64,000 bases of DNA from Azorinus chamasolen (GCA_963576725.1 OY755242.1:2060404-2124403), one strand, 5' to 3'; shown: positions 34,731-46,627, numbered from the stretch's first letter. The notes: generated from the sequence alone by a model not told the origin. A program made the numbers and translations.

Positions 34731-34937
34731 GACGGACGGACAGACGGACAGACGGACAGACAGACAGACAGACAGAATCGAGCAAACCTATAGTCCCCCA
34801 ACCGGTAACCGGTGGGGGACTAATAAACATCAAGAGACAATGTTTATCTTTATATATTTCACTTCCGGTTTTGCTTTGGTTGATCCCCTGACCCTGATTT
34901 TCCCGACACACTGATGTATCCAGTCGGTCCCGAGGGA

Positions 34938-34961
34938 TGTCGGATAAACCAGGTTATACTG
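34938..34961 (-). mobile_element. pogo/Tigger-type right end
   Basis: On the minus strand CAGTATAACCTGGTTTATCC leads into GACATCCCTCGGGACCGA, with TA outside. The partner end is not identified. Confidence 0.5.
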
Positions 34962-34963
34962 TA

Positions 34964-35293
34964 TCAAACTCCTGCTATTTTAAAAATCATTTTAAACCGC
35001 TTTCAGACTCGTTAACTAATTCCATGTTTTCCCTGTTGGACTATTTTTCCATATTATCTAAAGTTAACACTATTCTTTGGTGAGTTTGGTGTCTGTGCAC
35101 ATGCAGGTTCACTTGCAAGACGCTTTCTTATTCCAAAAGATGATCCTTCCATTTTGAAAGACATATACATACTAAAAATATTGCCTAAACCTGACTGGAT
35201 AAGTAAAGCAAATTGTATTTTGTAAAGGCTATAATATAAAGATTATAACATTCAGACAATTACATTTTCTCATTTGTATGACAACAATGATAA
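34964..35293. other. Unclassified sequence
   Basis: An open stretch after TCTGTGCACATGCAG at about 35090-35105 (SLARRFLIPKDD...) lacks a donor and matches nothing I know. Otherwise featureless. Confidence 0.3.
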
Positions 35294-36241
35294 CTAGAAC
35301 TGTAAGCCAAAGGCTAACGAATACCCCCCACCTGTCTGCTTATCAGAACACCTATCATCAATCTGAACATATGCACATACAGAAACATGATGAGATTTAA
35401 AAACAATACATGCCCCAACCTAATGTATGTAATAAAAATGAAGAATAATTCAGAGAAACAAGACCGTTTCATGAGGTTTTTTTCAAATCCAAAGTTCTAA
35501 AACTAGGTACCTTTTCAGAAAAACATTAAGTTCAAGGACAATAACTCTGACAAAAATTATTCAACCAGACCCATATTTGAACTTAAGCTGTACCACATCT
35601 AGATTTAGCTTTATTGCAAATATGAAGTTAATATCTCCAACCACTTCCTAAGAAAGACCAGAAAATTGAAAATTTGACAAAAAATTAAAGTTCAAGGGCC
35701 GTAACTCTGGCAAAAATTATTCAACCAGACTGAGATTAGGAATTAAGCTGTAATATATCTAGAGTTCGCTTTATGGCAAATATAAAGTTAATATCTGCAA
35801 CAACTTCCCAAAAAAGTCTGGAAAATCCCAAATTTGAAGAAAAAAATTAAAGTTCAAGGGCAATAACTCTGGATATAATTATTGAACCGGGCTGAGATTG
35901 TAATATAAGCTGTAACTTATCTAGATTTAGCTTTGTACTAAATATTGAGTTGATATCTCGAGTCACTTCCATAAAAAGTCCAGAAAACCAGAAAACATTG
36001 GTACCTGGGGACTAAAAAGGGGAGATAACTCCTGAAGTAGTGGTCCGATCATAACAGAAATATGCGGTGCAAAGGTTTATATGGTCATATGGCTATATAT
36101 GAACTTTCAACAAAATTGAAACAAAACTGTAGAAGAAGAAGGCCGGACAAAATTGTGTCCACGGACGGACAGACGTCCGGACGGACAGACGGACAACCTG
36201 ATTCCAGTATACCCCCCCAAACTTCGTTGTGGGGGGTATAA
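35294..36241 (+). mobile_element. F3b element, complete
   Basis: Starts CTAGAACTGTAAGCCAAAGG (hairpin AGCC/GGCT) and the box ATACCCCCC. The core has about four units of the type AAAGTTCAAGGGCAATAACT, then a GGACGGACAGACG tract. It ends ATACCCCCCCAAACTTCGTT closed by GGGGGGTAT, then AA. It shares X with F3 but has a different core and a different first hairpin. Confidence 0.85.
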
Positions 36242-36519
36242 TTACCTGTAATTATGGGTTTAGCAAGTCCCCAAAATGTCAGGGTCACACTTATTGCTCA
36301 ATTAATCAGGGTGAGCAGATGCTCAGCCAGGCATGCACAATCCCACTTAAAGATTGTGTCAGATATGCAGGTGTGAAATTTAGCACATTGGAACCGCCAA
36401 ACAGTGTTGGATAACGGATACGGCAGGTTCCGTTAAAAGCAGGTTTTAAGCATATACAATAAAGAAGGAATTTTTCGGGACCAACAAGTGCTGTCGGATA
36501 TATCAGGTTGTCGGTAAAG

Positions 36520-36548
36520 GCAGGTGTCGGATAACCAAATTATACTGT
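36520..36548 (-). mobile_element. pogo/Tigger-type right end
   Basis: On the minus strand CAGTATAATTTGGTTATCCG then ACACCTGCCTTTACCGAC, with TA beyond 36548. The preceding 200 bases contain related pieces (GGATAACGGATACGGCAGGT), suggesting a decayed element. Confidence 0.5.
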
Positions 36549-36550
36549 AC

Positions 36551-36773
36551 AACAATCCCCATGTTTCATGCCGAAATGACAAAAAATACTCAAAGTTCAA
36601 AGGGAGATAATTCTGCAATGCCTAGCCCTAAACACATGGAAATTGAGTGTTGCTGATCTATTATTCATGGCTACTATGTACACTACTTATACACTGAATA
36701 ACTTTAAAACTGAAAGTGGAGTTTGTGACACCAACACCCCATGTTTCATGCCTACATGACAAACAAGAGGGCC
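36551..36773 (+). mobile_element. F3-like fragment
   Basis: CAAAGTTCAAAGGGAGATAA and CACCCCATGTTTCATGCC resemble the start of F3 and F3b cores. There are no termini. It ends at the next F1 start. Confidence 0.4.
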
Positions 36774-37139
36774 ATGATGGCCTGGTTACTATAGACTTGT
36801 GCATACACTGTTTTTCTATGTAAAAATAAGTCAGCTTCAGCTTGGGGCCAATATGAAACCAAGGGCAATAATTTTAGGCCTGGAGGTTAAAATTTGAACA
36901 ATGTTGATAAAGGAACATTAGGTGATGCTTCATATAAATTTCAAAGGTCTGGGCCTTACAATTTCACAGAAGGGGATTTTCCTAGGAAAAACTGATAAAC
37001 CCGGGGTGGGGTCATTTTGGTCCAGGGGTCATAATTTGAACAATCTTGGTAGAAAACCATTAGATGATACTACATACCAAATTTCAAAGATCTAAGCCTT
37101 ACAGTTTCAGAAAAAAAGACTTTTAAAGACTTACCTATA
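36774..37139 (+). mobile_element. F1 element, truncated
   Basis: CAAGAGGGCCATGATGGCCT start without a clear GCTCACC box. About two units follow (GAAAACCATTAGATGATACT) up to the F3b start at 37142. Confidence 0.65.
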
Positions 37140-37141
37140 AA

Positions 37142-37317
37142 CTAGAACTGTAAGCCAAAGGCTAACAAACGAATAAACCCCCCCCCCCCCCCCAAACACA
37201 CACACACACATGTCTGCTTGTCAGAACACCTATCATCAATCTGAACATAATTATTATGTACATACAGAAATGTGAAGAGATTTAAAAACAATACATGCCC
37301 CAACCCAATTTATAAAA
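37142..37317 (+). mobile_element. F3b 5'-end fragment
   Basis: CTAGAACTGTAAGCCAAAGG as at 35294, but the box is enlarged to about 16 C, followed by (CA)n. The rest may continue beyond the nested F1 elements, with a 3' end at 40164. Confidence 0.7.
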
Positions 37318-38504
37318 CAAGAGGGCCATGAGGCCCTGAAGCACTCACCTGAGATACCCCAGGGACGGGGCCATCATTTGTACAACATTGGTAGAGAACC
37401 ACAAGGCAAAGCAGTATACCATTAATTAAAGGTCTAAGCCTTATGGTTTCAGAGAAAAATGATATAGTTTTCCCATGAAAACTGCTAAGCCAGGGCCAAG
37501 TTTCGCCCAGAGGTCATGGTCGTAAGTTAAACAATCTTGGCAGAGGACAACAAGCCAAAGCTACATGCCAAATATCAAAGGTCTAGGCCTTACAGTTTCA
37601 GAGAAGAAGAATGTTAAAGATTTTCCTATGAAAAACTGATAAGCCCTTGGGCGGGGCCATTTTTGGCCCGGGGGTCATAATATGAACAATCTTTGTAGAG
37701 GACCATTAGATCATGCTACATGCCAAATATCAAAGGTCTAGGCCTTACAGTTTCAGAGAAGAAGAATGTTAAAGAGTTTCCTATGAAAAACTGATAAGCC
37801 CTTGGGTGGGGCCATTTTTGGCCCGGGGGTCATAATTTGAACAATCTTTGTACAGGACAATTAGATCATGCTACATGCCAAATATCAAAGATCTAGGCCT
37901 TACAGTTTCAGAGAAGAAGATTTTTAAAGATGTTCCTATGAAAAACTGATAAGCCCTTGGGCGGGGCCATTTTTGGCCCGAGGGTTATAATTTGAACAGT
38001 CTTTGTAGAGGACCACCGGATCATGCCACATGCCAAATATCAAAGGTCTAGGCCTTACAGTTTCAGAGAAATTTTTTTTTAAAGATTTTCCTATGAAAAA
38101 CTGATAAGCTATTGGGCGGGGCCATTTTTGGCCCGGGGGTCATAATTTGAACAATCTTTGTAGAGGACAATTAGATCATGCTACATGCCAAATATCAAAG
38201 GTCTAGGCCTTACAGTTTCAGAGAAGAAGATTTTTAAAGATTTTCCTATGAAAAACTGATAAGCCCTTGGGCGGGGCCATTTTTGGCCCGGGGGTCATAA
38301 TGTGAACAATGTTTCGTTCCCCCTAGCCACTGATACTTCTGACAAAATTTGGTTAAAATCGGGTCAGTAGTTTCAGAGGAAATGTCGTTTGAAAATGTGG
38401 ACGGACGACGGACGCCAGACGGACGCCGGACACCGGACGCCGGACGACGGACAAATAGCGGTCACAATAGCTCATCCTGAGCCTTCGGCTCAGATGAGCT
38501 AATA
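37318..38504 (+). mobile_element. F1 element, complete
   Basis: Starts CAAGAGGGCCATGAGGCCCT with a CACTCACC box. The core has very regular 155-base units (the motif GGGGCCATTTTTGGCCCG at 37656-38276 repeats every 155 bases). An ACGGACGCCGGACGCC tract follows. It ends AGCTCATCCTGAGCCTTCGG, GCTCAGATGAGCT then AATAA. Confidence 0.85.
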
Positions 38505-38506
38505 AA

Positions 38507-38586
38507 CAAGAGGGCCATGATGGCCCTTAATCACTCACCTGTTCATAAAAGATTAATGATTTCAATGACAGATTACATAATTTGAA
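38507..38586 (+). mobile_element. F1 5'-end fragment
   Basis: CAAGAGGGCCATGATGGCCC directly abuts the end of the previous F1. The unit is cut at ATAATTTGAA, exactly where the next F1 starts, so the next copy inserted into this one. Confidence 0.7.
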
Positions 38587-39728
38587 CAAGAGGGCCATGA
38601 GGCCCTGAAGTGCTCACCTGAGATAACACCAGGGGCGGGGCCACAAGAAATCATGTGGACAACCTTGGTAGAGAACCACAAGGCAAAGCAGTATGCAATT
38701 AATTAAAGGTCTAAGCCTTATGATTTCAGAGAAAAAATAATATTTCATATTTTTCTCATGAAAAACTGATAAGCCCTGAGGCAGGGCCAAGTTTCGCCCA
38801 GTGGTCAGGGTCGTAAGTTAAACATTCTTGGCAGAGGACCACAAGCCACAGCTACTTATTTATAGAGGACCAGTAGATCATGTTAGTCATACCAAATATC
38901 AAAGGTCTAGGCCTTACAGTTTCAGAGAAGAAGATTTTTAAAGAATTTCCTATGAAAAACTGATAAGCCCTTGGGCGGGGCCATTTTTGGCCCGGGGGTC
39001 ATAATTTGAACACTATTTGTAGAGGACCATAAGATCATGCTACATATTAAATATCAAGGGTCTAGGCCTTACAGCTTTAGAGAAGATTTTAAAAAAATTC
39101 CAATGAAAAACTGATAAGCCCTTGGGCGGGGCCATTTTTGGCCCGGGGGTCATAATTTGAACAATATTTGTAGAGGACCATAAGATCATGCTACATACCG
39201 AATATCAAAGGTCTAGTCCTTACAGTTTCAGAGAAGAAGATTTTTAAAGATTTTCCTATGAAAAACTGATAAGCCCTTGGGCGGGGCCATTTTTAGCCTG
39301 GGGGTCATAATTTGAACAATATTTGTAGAGGACCATAAGATCATGCTTCATACCAAATATCAAAGATCTAGGCCTTACAGTTTCAGAGCAGAAGACTTTT
39401 AAAGATTTTCCTATGAAAAACTGATAAGCCCCTGGGCGGGGCCATTTTTGGCCAGGGGGTCATAATTTGAACAATATTTGTAGAGGACCATAAGATCATG
39501 CTTCATACCGAATATCAAAGGTCTAGGCCTCACAGTTTCAGAGAAGAAGATTTTTAAAGATTTTCCTATGAGAAACTGATAAGCCCTTGGGCGGGGCCAT
39601 TTTTGGCCCGGGGGCCATAATTTGAACAATCTTTGTAGAGGACCATAAGATCATGCTACATACCAAATATCAAAGGTCTAGGCTTTACAGTTTCAGAGAA
39701 GAAGATTTTTAAAGATTTTCCAATGAAA
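38587..39728 (+). mobile_element. F1 element without a visible 3' end
   Basis: CAAGAGGGCCATGAGGCCCT, a GCTCACC box, then about seven units of the TTGGGCGGGGCCATTTTT type. The array stops near 39728 and changes into an F3b-type 3' region. Confidence 0.75.
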
Positions 39729-40164
39729 ATTCCATATTACCATATATGGAAAAAATGACCACGCCCTCTGGCGGCCATGTTTTTTGCCCGATCAAAATTA
39801 TTTAACAACTTTTGAAGTCTATCAACTGAGAAACATTTTGGTGAAAACTATATTCAAATCCAACAAGTCATTCTGGAGAAGAAGATTTTTCTAGATATTG
39901 TGTCTGGTTGCCATGGCAACAAGACCGATGGCCCCGCCCACTATCTTTTAACAACTTTTGAAGCCCCCACCCACAGTGTGTATCTGACCAAGTTTGGTTA
40001 CAATTGGGCAATCGGTTTCAGAGATGAAGTTGTTTGAAATTGTTGACGGACAGACAGACGGACAGACAGACGGACGGACGGACGGACGGATAGACGGACA
40101 GACGGACAGACGGACAACCTGATTCCAGTATACCCCCCCCCAAACTTCGTTGTGGGGGGTATAA
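39729..40164 (+). mobile_element. F3b-type 3' end with different core
   Basis: Contains GGTTGCCATGGCAACAAGAC and CATATATGG-type short palindromes. It then has a long GGACAGACGGAC tract (about 40045-40115) and ATACCCCCCCCCAAACTTCG closed by GGGGGGTAT, then AA. The 5' partner could be the fragment at 37142, but the core differs from that at 35294. Confidence 0.65.
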
Positions 40165-40165
40165 T

Positions 40166-40472
40166 AAAGGGCGACAAAGAGTACCGCCTTGGCTTGGTCA
40201 GTAGCAAAAACACCACTGGGGGTTTAAACCAGTTTACGGACGTCCTAACCTCACACTTCTCTCAAAGTCATCCTAGCTTTACAAATAGTGTAAATAAAGG
40301 TATTCCCGCCGGACTTGCCCACAACATAGACGGTGAACACAGGACAACATGTAAAACATAGCATAATAACTGTGACAATCCGTCAAATATGTACTCAATG
40401 ACTTTGCTGAAGTCAGAGCACCTGCAGGTAAGCCATTAAGGGCACGACAGGGAAAAAGTAATACATGAGTTC
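40166..40472 (-). pseudogene. Penelope-like element 3' tail fragment
   Basis: Nearly the same as 6315-6600 in order and content (TACCGCCTTGGCTTGGTCAG, CCGGACTTGCCCACAACATA). There is no coding part left. Confidence 0.7.
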
Positions 40473-40754
40473 AATATCATCCCAGAAAAAATGCTGCTTG
40501 CTGATCAACCAACAAGTTCGAACAAAGTCAGTGTGAGATCAGTCATTTGGCATTTATGTGATATAGTTTGACACTAGGCTGTGTAAATCTTACTTTTCCC
40601 TTTCAGTAATTGCTTTTACAACTGAATATTGATGAGGTTTAAATGTTATTTTTCACAAAAGATAAAATGTAAACAATGCTCTTAACACAGATGATGGTAA
40701 TATATAATGATTATGATAGAAACATTACTCTTCAAATAGAAAATGATTACTTAC

Positions 40755-40850
40755 GCTACAGATTTGACTTGGTCAGAAACATTTTGATCCTTAGGTACAT
40801 TTGCAGCAGAATCCACAGAAACATTTGGCTTATATGTACTACCAGAGGCT
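40755..40850 (-). CDS. Putative internal exon of the minus-strand host gene
   Basis: On the minus strand TTTCATTTATATTAAAG precedes 96 bases, followed by GTAAGTAATC. The frame is open with one leading and two trailing split-codon bases and includes GSTYKPNVSVDSAANVP. The leading A completes GG from the exon at 60277-60336 (Gly). Polar, no recognised motif. It lies in one of the few repeat-free stretches of the window. Confidence 0.55.
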
Positions 40851-41442
40851 CTTTAATATAAATGAAATGATAATACAATATCATATCACACTGTACACCA
40901 TAGTGTTTCAAAATAGTATCCCTTGTCTTCATATACTTGAGGGAAATGGTATATTTAATTTAAATTATCAAGGGTTTGAAAGGTAGAAGGATGGAAGATC
41001 TAGACAGTTGTTTAAACATTACAAGAGGGCCATTGGCCCTATATCGCTCACCTGAGTTACAGTAATACATGTATATTGACATGTTAATTTTTCAGTGGAC
41101 AACATTTCTAGCAGATGAAAAATGCTTAGTGCACTGCTTTCACCCTTTCACTGCTGAATAAACTTGAACTGGATTCAAATCTAATACCAAGTGACTGGTT
41201 GACCAAGATCTAAACTGTTTACAACTTGTGCCATTTTTGCCTTAGCTCAAAATGCCTAAAACTGGTCTTTGAGAAATTCAAATGACTTCAATAAAGCTAT
41301 GCAATTATACCTTGACCCAGGTATATAGGCAAATAAAGTGCTAGGCAGTACATAATGCCAGTTTTTGTGTGAAATGACCAATAAGAATATCTTTAAAAAT
41401 CGTTTAACCCTTTCCCTCGTATAAAGCTGTTTTTATGCATTA

Positions 41443-41510
41443 GCAAACAGAGTAGACTCAGATCAGACGACTCCTATGGAAGCTGTCTGATCTCAGTCTT
41501 CTCTGTTTCT
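41443..41510. repeat. Hairpin repeat family H copy
   Basis: GCAAACAGAGTAGACTCAGA pairs with a slightly mutated right arm. It is preceded by TTTCCCTCGTATAAAGCTGT, the flank that appears reversed next to copies at 955 and 56615. Confidence 0.7.
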
Positions 41511-41596
41511 TTTGACACAATATAGATCGGATTCTACAGTTTTTGTCAAAGCAAAAACTTCTCTTCAGAGAAATAATGTGTTTTACACATTAAAAA

Positions 41597-41656
41597 TAAG
41601 AGTAGACTAGATCAGACGGCTGCTATAGAAGCTGTCTGATCAGGGTCTGCTGTTTA
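41597..41656. repeat. Hairpin repeat family H copy
   Basis: The centre GACGGCTGCTATAGAAGCTG is flanked by AGTAGAC and GGTCTGCTGTTTAC. The spacing to the previous copy (about 150 bases) and the shared flank TTTTGTCAAAGC suggest local duplication. Confidence 0.65.
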
Positions 41657-42185
41657 CATTTGACAAGATATAGATTTGATTTTACAGTTTTTTTCAAAGC
41701 TAAAACTTCTATTTATGGCAATAACAATTTGTTAAGCATTAGCAAACAAGAGTAGTCCCAGATCATTTTTTGTCAAAGCAAACAGGTTAAGGGTTAATAG
41801 GTGTTAATAATTCTAGCTCTAGGTGTGAATATCTGATGATAATTCAATTAAACGGGTCATTAGTATTTTTAACAATTGAAATTGAGAAGAGTTACGTCTA
41901 CTGTTATAATTAAGTTATATTTACTCAGTTATTTCATTAATGTCATACAAGATTCAGTCATTTTAGGACTTTTTAATGTGTTGACATCAAATTTTATAAA
42001 AAAAAAGTTATATTTAAGATGCTTTTTTGGGCAGCAGATTTAATCCGCAGTAGTAATTTTAACACCTATCATTGTTAGGGGGGCAAATGCATTATCATGT
42101 TTTCTTAAGAATTACCATGACTTATATCAGTTGGGCCATTGCATAATCATGTTTTCACAGTTTTCTTAAACATTACCATGACTTA

Positions 42186-42246
42186 CATCGGGCGAGTGTT
42201 TGTTCTGTATGTGGTGTTTCCTGCATGACTCATTTTTGTACTTTTA
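42186..42246 (+). pseudogene. Short Penelope-like tail fragment
   Basis: GTGTTTGTTCTGTATGTGGT and CTGCATGACTCATTTTTGTA match 28885-28940. Only about 55 bases. Confidence 0.5.
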
Positions 42247-42499
42247 CATCAGTTGGGTTTGTACCCAGATCAAAAGTCTAAATGGTGATCATTTTCCTTG
42301 ATTGGCTGAATTGTTACTTTCCAATATCTCCCATATCAAATTTGAGAGACATTGGAAGACACTACACACTGGGGTTAATGGGTCAACATCCCTTTCAAAA
42401 TGCCTTTAATGTTTCGTCTGCAACAAAAAGTTATTGCCATCTGCTTCAATTCTTAAAATAACTTACTTTCATTTTTTTGCAAAAATATGGTTAAGATGA

Positions 42500-42564
42500 C
42501 AAACAGTTTGTATCCTGATGAGACGCCGCAGTATGCGGCCTCTCATCTGGATCCAAACTGTTTG
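42500..42564. repeat. Hairpin repeat, GAGACGCCGC variant
   Basis: CAAACAGTTTGTATCCTGAT with GAGACGCCGCAGTATGCGGC folds on CTCATCTGGATCCAAACTGT. Same size and plan as family H but a different sequence, so a sister family. Confidence 0.75.
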
Positions 42565-42733
42565 CATAGGTAATCACAGTTTCACCACTAGCATGCAAAG
42601 AGTTAAGAGTCATGCATTGACCTGGAGAGATTTTACTGCCCAGCGCTGTAACCTTTGAACTGCTGCAGTTTAGGATCTGGAGTTGTTTATTTAACCCTTA
42701 ATTTCCCTCATATAAACTTGTTTTCATGCATCT

Positions 42734-42790
42734 GCAAACAGAGTAGACCCAGATAAGGTGGCTCCAATAGGATCAGGGTCTGCTATTTGC
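42734..42790. repeat. Hairpin repeat family H copy, shortened centre
   Basis: GCAAACAGAGTAGACCCAGA and ATCAGGGTCTGCTATTTGC remain; about ten central bases are lost. Confidence 0.65.
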
Positions 42791-43460
42791 TAATGGAATT
42801 TGATAGATCTGTTTCTATGCCTTCTAAAACAGCTACACTGATTCACCTTCAACATTTTATTACTCCAATGCAGTTATCTCCCTTTGTCCTTTATGGCTAT
42901 GCTGATGGGACAAGGGAAATAACTGTGAGGAAATTACCTTTTAAGTGTTACAGATTCTGATGTTAAGTAGCATAAAACCCCTGGGTGAGACCATTTTTGG
43001 CCCAGGTGTAATTATTTGAGCACACCTGGTAGTGGTATATTAGGTGATGCTTCATACCAAATATCTTAGCTCTAGATTATGTAGTTTCAGACAAAAAGAT
43101 TTTTAAAGGTTTCCCTATATAAGTCTATGTAAAAACTACAAGCCCCAGGGCAGGGCCATTTTTGGCCCGGGGTTCATCATTTTAACAAACTTGGTAAAGG
43201 ACCATTAGATGATGCTATATACCAAATATCAAAGCTCTAGAAATTGTGGTTTCAGAGAAGAAGATTTTTAAAGATTTAAAAAAAAACCTGTAAAAGTAGT
43301 GGGGCGGGACCATTTTTTGCCCTGGGGTCATGATTTTTACAAAACTGATAGAGGACACCCTAAGGTATATTTCTGTGAAATTTGGTTGAAATCCTCCCAG
43401 TGGTTTAGGAGAAGAAGTCATTTGAAATAAAAGTGAACGGACAGACGGACGGACATCCTA

Positions 43461-43715
43461 ACAAATGGGTAGTTGTGTGACTTTTTCCTTTGATCTTTTC
43501 TTGTGGGACTAGTCCCACAAGTAAAACTATTTTTGGCTCTAACTTTGGAATAGAATGATCTGGAAGCTAACCCTAACCCTAACCCTATGTCCCACAACTG
43601 GCCAGGTTAATGTCACAAGAAATGGCCAGGTTAATGTCACAAAAGATGGCCAGGTTAATGATTTTACTTGTGCGACTAGTTAGAAAAAGTCACACAACTA
43701 CCCTTTGGTGAGTGC
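43461..43715 (+). mobile_element. T element, copy D
   Basis: Uninterrupted copy with GTAAAACTATTTTTGG at the point where F3 sits in copy C. CCCTAA units are near 43567-43588. It is flanked by GGACGGACATCC and GTGCAGACTGACGG of the F1 carrier. Confidence 0.85.
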
Positions 43716-43960
43716 AGACTGACGGGCGGACGGACAGACTGACGACGGACGACAGGCGGTCACAATAGCTCACCTTGAGCCTTTGGCTCAGGTGAGCTAA
43801 AAACAAACTAGTTATACTTAACTAATTCAGTTTCTTTCTTATAAAGAAAAGTTCAAACTGGTTTAAAAATGTAAAATTGCAGGGACTCAAAATAATATAA
43901 ATAAGTGATAATAAATCAAACAAATGGTGTCCCCTCAGGAACTAAACTGTTTACATTGGT

Positions 43961-44564
43961 TATAAATTCACCATATCATGCTGAGTTTAGTTGTGATAGA
44001 TCAAATAATAGTAAAACAAGAGGGCCAGAATGGCCCTGAAGCGCTCACCAGACAATCAGAGGAGAAGATTTTCAATGTTTTCACTATATGTTTCTATTAA
44101 AAACTAGAGGTTTGTTTTTGTCACAAAAACAGATGTCTCCCCCTCCCATCCTCATTCCAATACGTAAGTGTAATGTCTATAACTCCAAACTTATCAGGGT
44201 CTAGTTTTAAGTCATCAGGGGCAATAACTCCAATATTATCAGGGGGAGACAATTCAAAAAATATATAAATTCACCATATCATGCTGAGTTTAGTTGTGAT
44301 AGATCAAATAATAGTAAAACAAGAGGGCCAGAATGGCCCTGAAGCGCTCACCAGACAATCAGAGGAGAAGATTTTCAATGTTTTCACTATATGTTTCTAT
44401 TAAAAACTAGAGGTTTGTTTTTGTCACAAAAACAGATGTCTCCCCCTCCCATCCTCATTCCAATACGTAAGTGTAATGTCTATAACTCCAAACTTATCAG
44501 GGTCTAGTTTTAAGTCATCAGGGGCAATAACTCCAACATTATCAGGGGGAGACAATTCAAAAAA
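43961..44564 (+). repeat. Recent tandem duplication, 2 x 303 bases
   Basis: 43961-44263 and 44264-44564 are the same apart from one visible base difference (CAATATT / CAACATT). Each copy contains an F1 5' end followed by the F4 5' end inserted in it, so the duplication happened after F4 entered F1. Confidence 0.9.
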
Positions 44565-44871
44565 CCCCGGTACACAACAACACATGCTGGTCAACATTCC
44601 TGTGAAGTTTGGTGGCTCTAGTACCAGGGGTTTCAGAGATACACATGACACAAAGTAAAGTTTATCTTATTTTAAGTCATAACGGGCAGTAACTCCAAAG
44701 TTATCTGGGGGAGACAATTAAGAAATCCCAGATGCTGGTGAACATTCCTGTGAAGTTTGGTGACTCTAGCCCTACTGGTTTCAGAGATACGTGCAACACA
44801 AAGTTTCTCTAATTTTAACTTATCATATCAGGGGAAATAACTCAAGAATTATCAGGGGGAGACAATTCAAA

Positions 44872-46275
44872 CTAGAACTATCACTAAAGGTGATGAATTC
44901 CCCCACACGGCAGCCTTAATTGCAAATCCAAGTTTTGAACATGTAACAGGACCAAATAACAAAAATACCCAAGTTCAAAAAGACAAAATTCTGTAATTTA
45001 TGCCAAGTATCAAGTGAATCAGGTTGCAATTGAAGGAGGAGTTAAAAGCACAAGATTTTGCCAGCCAATTTCAAGGCCAAAGGTCAAGGTCAAGGTCACA
45101 GAGACCTGAAATTTGTGTCTTACACATCTACTACTCCTGAGTAACATTTAAGCCAAGTATCAAGTGAATCAGGTTAAAAGTGAAGGAGGAGTTAGCCGTA
45201 CAAGATTTTGCCTGCCAATTTTAAGACCAATTTCAAGGCCAAAGGTCAAGGTCACAGAGATTTGAAATTTGTGTCTTGAACATATACTACTCCTGAGTAA
45301 CATTTATGCCAAGTATCAAGTGAATCAGGTTGAAATTGAAGGAGGAGTTAAAAGCACAAGATTTTGCCTGCCAATTTCAGTACCGATTTCAAAGACAAAG
45401 GTCAAGGTAATGGTCACAGAGACCTGAAATGTGTGTCTTGCACATCTACTACTCCTGAGTATTCAATCAGGTTAAAATTGAAGGAGGAGTTAAAAGCACA
45501 AGATTTTGCCTACCAATTTCAAGAACAAAGGTCAAGGTAAAGGTCACAGAGACCTGAAATGTGTGTCTTGCACATCTACTACTCCTAAGTAACATTAATG
45601 CCAAGTATCAGTGAATCAGGTTGAAATTGAAGCTTCATTTTCAATGAGTTCAAAGTACAAAAGTATTTTCGAGTTCAAAGTACAAGATTTTGACTGCCAA
45701 TTTCAAGACCAATTTCAAGGACAAAGGTCAAGGTCAAGGTCACAGAGAGCTGAAATTTGTGTCTTGCACATCTACTACTCCTGAGTAACATTTATGCCAA
45801 GTATCAAGTGAATGAGGTTGAAAGTGGAGGAGGAGTTCAAAGTACAAGATTTTGCCTGCCAATTTCAAGACCAAGTTCAAGGCCATAGGTCAAGGTCACA
45901 GAGACCTGAAATTTGTGTCTTACACATCTACTACTCCTGAGTAACATTTATGCCAAGTATCAAGTGAATCAGGTTGAATGTGAAGCAGGAGTTCAAAGTA
46001 CAAGCTTTTGCCTGCCTATTTCAAGACCAATTTCAAGGCCAAAGGTCAAGGTCAAGGTCAAAGAGAGCTGAAATTTGTGTCTTGCACATCTACTACACCT
46101 TAGTAACATTTATGCCAAGCACCAAATGAATCGGGTTGAAACTGAAGGAGGAGTTGAAAGTACAAGATTTTGCGGACAGACCAACGACAGACTACTGATG
46201 ACCGACGTCCAACGACCGACCAACCGACAAGCTGATTCCAGTATACCCCCTCAAACTCTGTTTGTGGGGGTATAA
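44872..46275 (+). mobile_element. F3 element, complete, nested in F4
   Basis: CTAGAACTATCACTAAAGGT start; about eight units, more diverged than in the copy at 32492. The tract is ACCGACC-like. It ends ATACCCCCTCAAACTCTGTT with GGGGGTATAA. F4 unit sequence (CAATTCAAA|ATACCCAGGTGC) rejoins across it. Confidence 0.85.
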
Positions 46276-46568
46276 ATACCCAGGTGCACAAAGTTCATGC
46301 TGGTCAACATTCCTTTGAAGTTTGGTGACTCTAGCCACATTGGTTTTAAAGATATGCATGACAGAGTTTCTCTAATTTTAAGTAATCATATCAGGAGGAA
46401 TAACTCCAAAGTTATCAAGGGGAGACAACTCAAAAATCCCAGGTGCACACAACTCATGTTGGTCAACATTCCTGTGAAGTTTGGTGAGTATAGCCCAACT
46501 GGTTTCAGAGATATGCACGACACAAGTTTGTGACGGACAGACAGATGGACGGATGGACATACAGACAA

Positions 46569-46627
46569 CTCTGGCAAAAACAATATGTCTCCCCTATTTA
46601 TGGGGAGACATATTGTTTTTGCCAGAG
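46569..46627. repeat. Perfect 26-base palindrome at an F4 3' end
   Basis: CTCTGGCAAAAACAATATGT and the six bases after it are mirrored exactly after a 7-base centre. Normal F4 ends pair only about ten bases around the centre; here the pairing runs 16 bases further, into sequence that is normally internal. Confidence 0.85.

Larger units (their letters stand above)
31487..34826 (+). mobile_element. F6 element, complete, holding T holding F3
   Basis: The start CAAGGGCATGTTGTATTGCT is followed by the box AGTCCCCCACCGG near 31518. Units of about 150 bases run 31640-32390 (GAATAACTCCAAAAATATTG, GTTATTGTCCGGAC). A GACGGACGG tract is split by T. The 3' end near 34790-34826 is AGTCCCCCAACCGGTAACCG closed by GTGGGGGACT, then AATAA. 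The matching X boxes at the two ends, 3.3 kb apart, show this is one element. Confidence 0.75.
41022..43803 (+). mobile_element. F1 element, long subtype, holding T copy D and H hairpins
   Basis: The 5' end is CAAGAGGGCCATTGGCCCTA with a CGCTCACC box. Non-tandem sequence follows to about 42960, then about three F1 units to 43430 and an RGAC tract split by T. It ends AGCTCACCTTGAGCCTTTGG, CTCAGGTGAGC then TAAAAA. I assume both ends belong to one copy; no other F1 terminus lies between them. Confidence 0.65.

Noticed and set aside
35090..35230. Open stretch SLARRFLIPKDD as an exon
   Set aside because: Acceptor-like on one side only, no usable donor, and its phase does not fit the minus-strand gene when read the other way.
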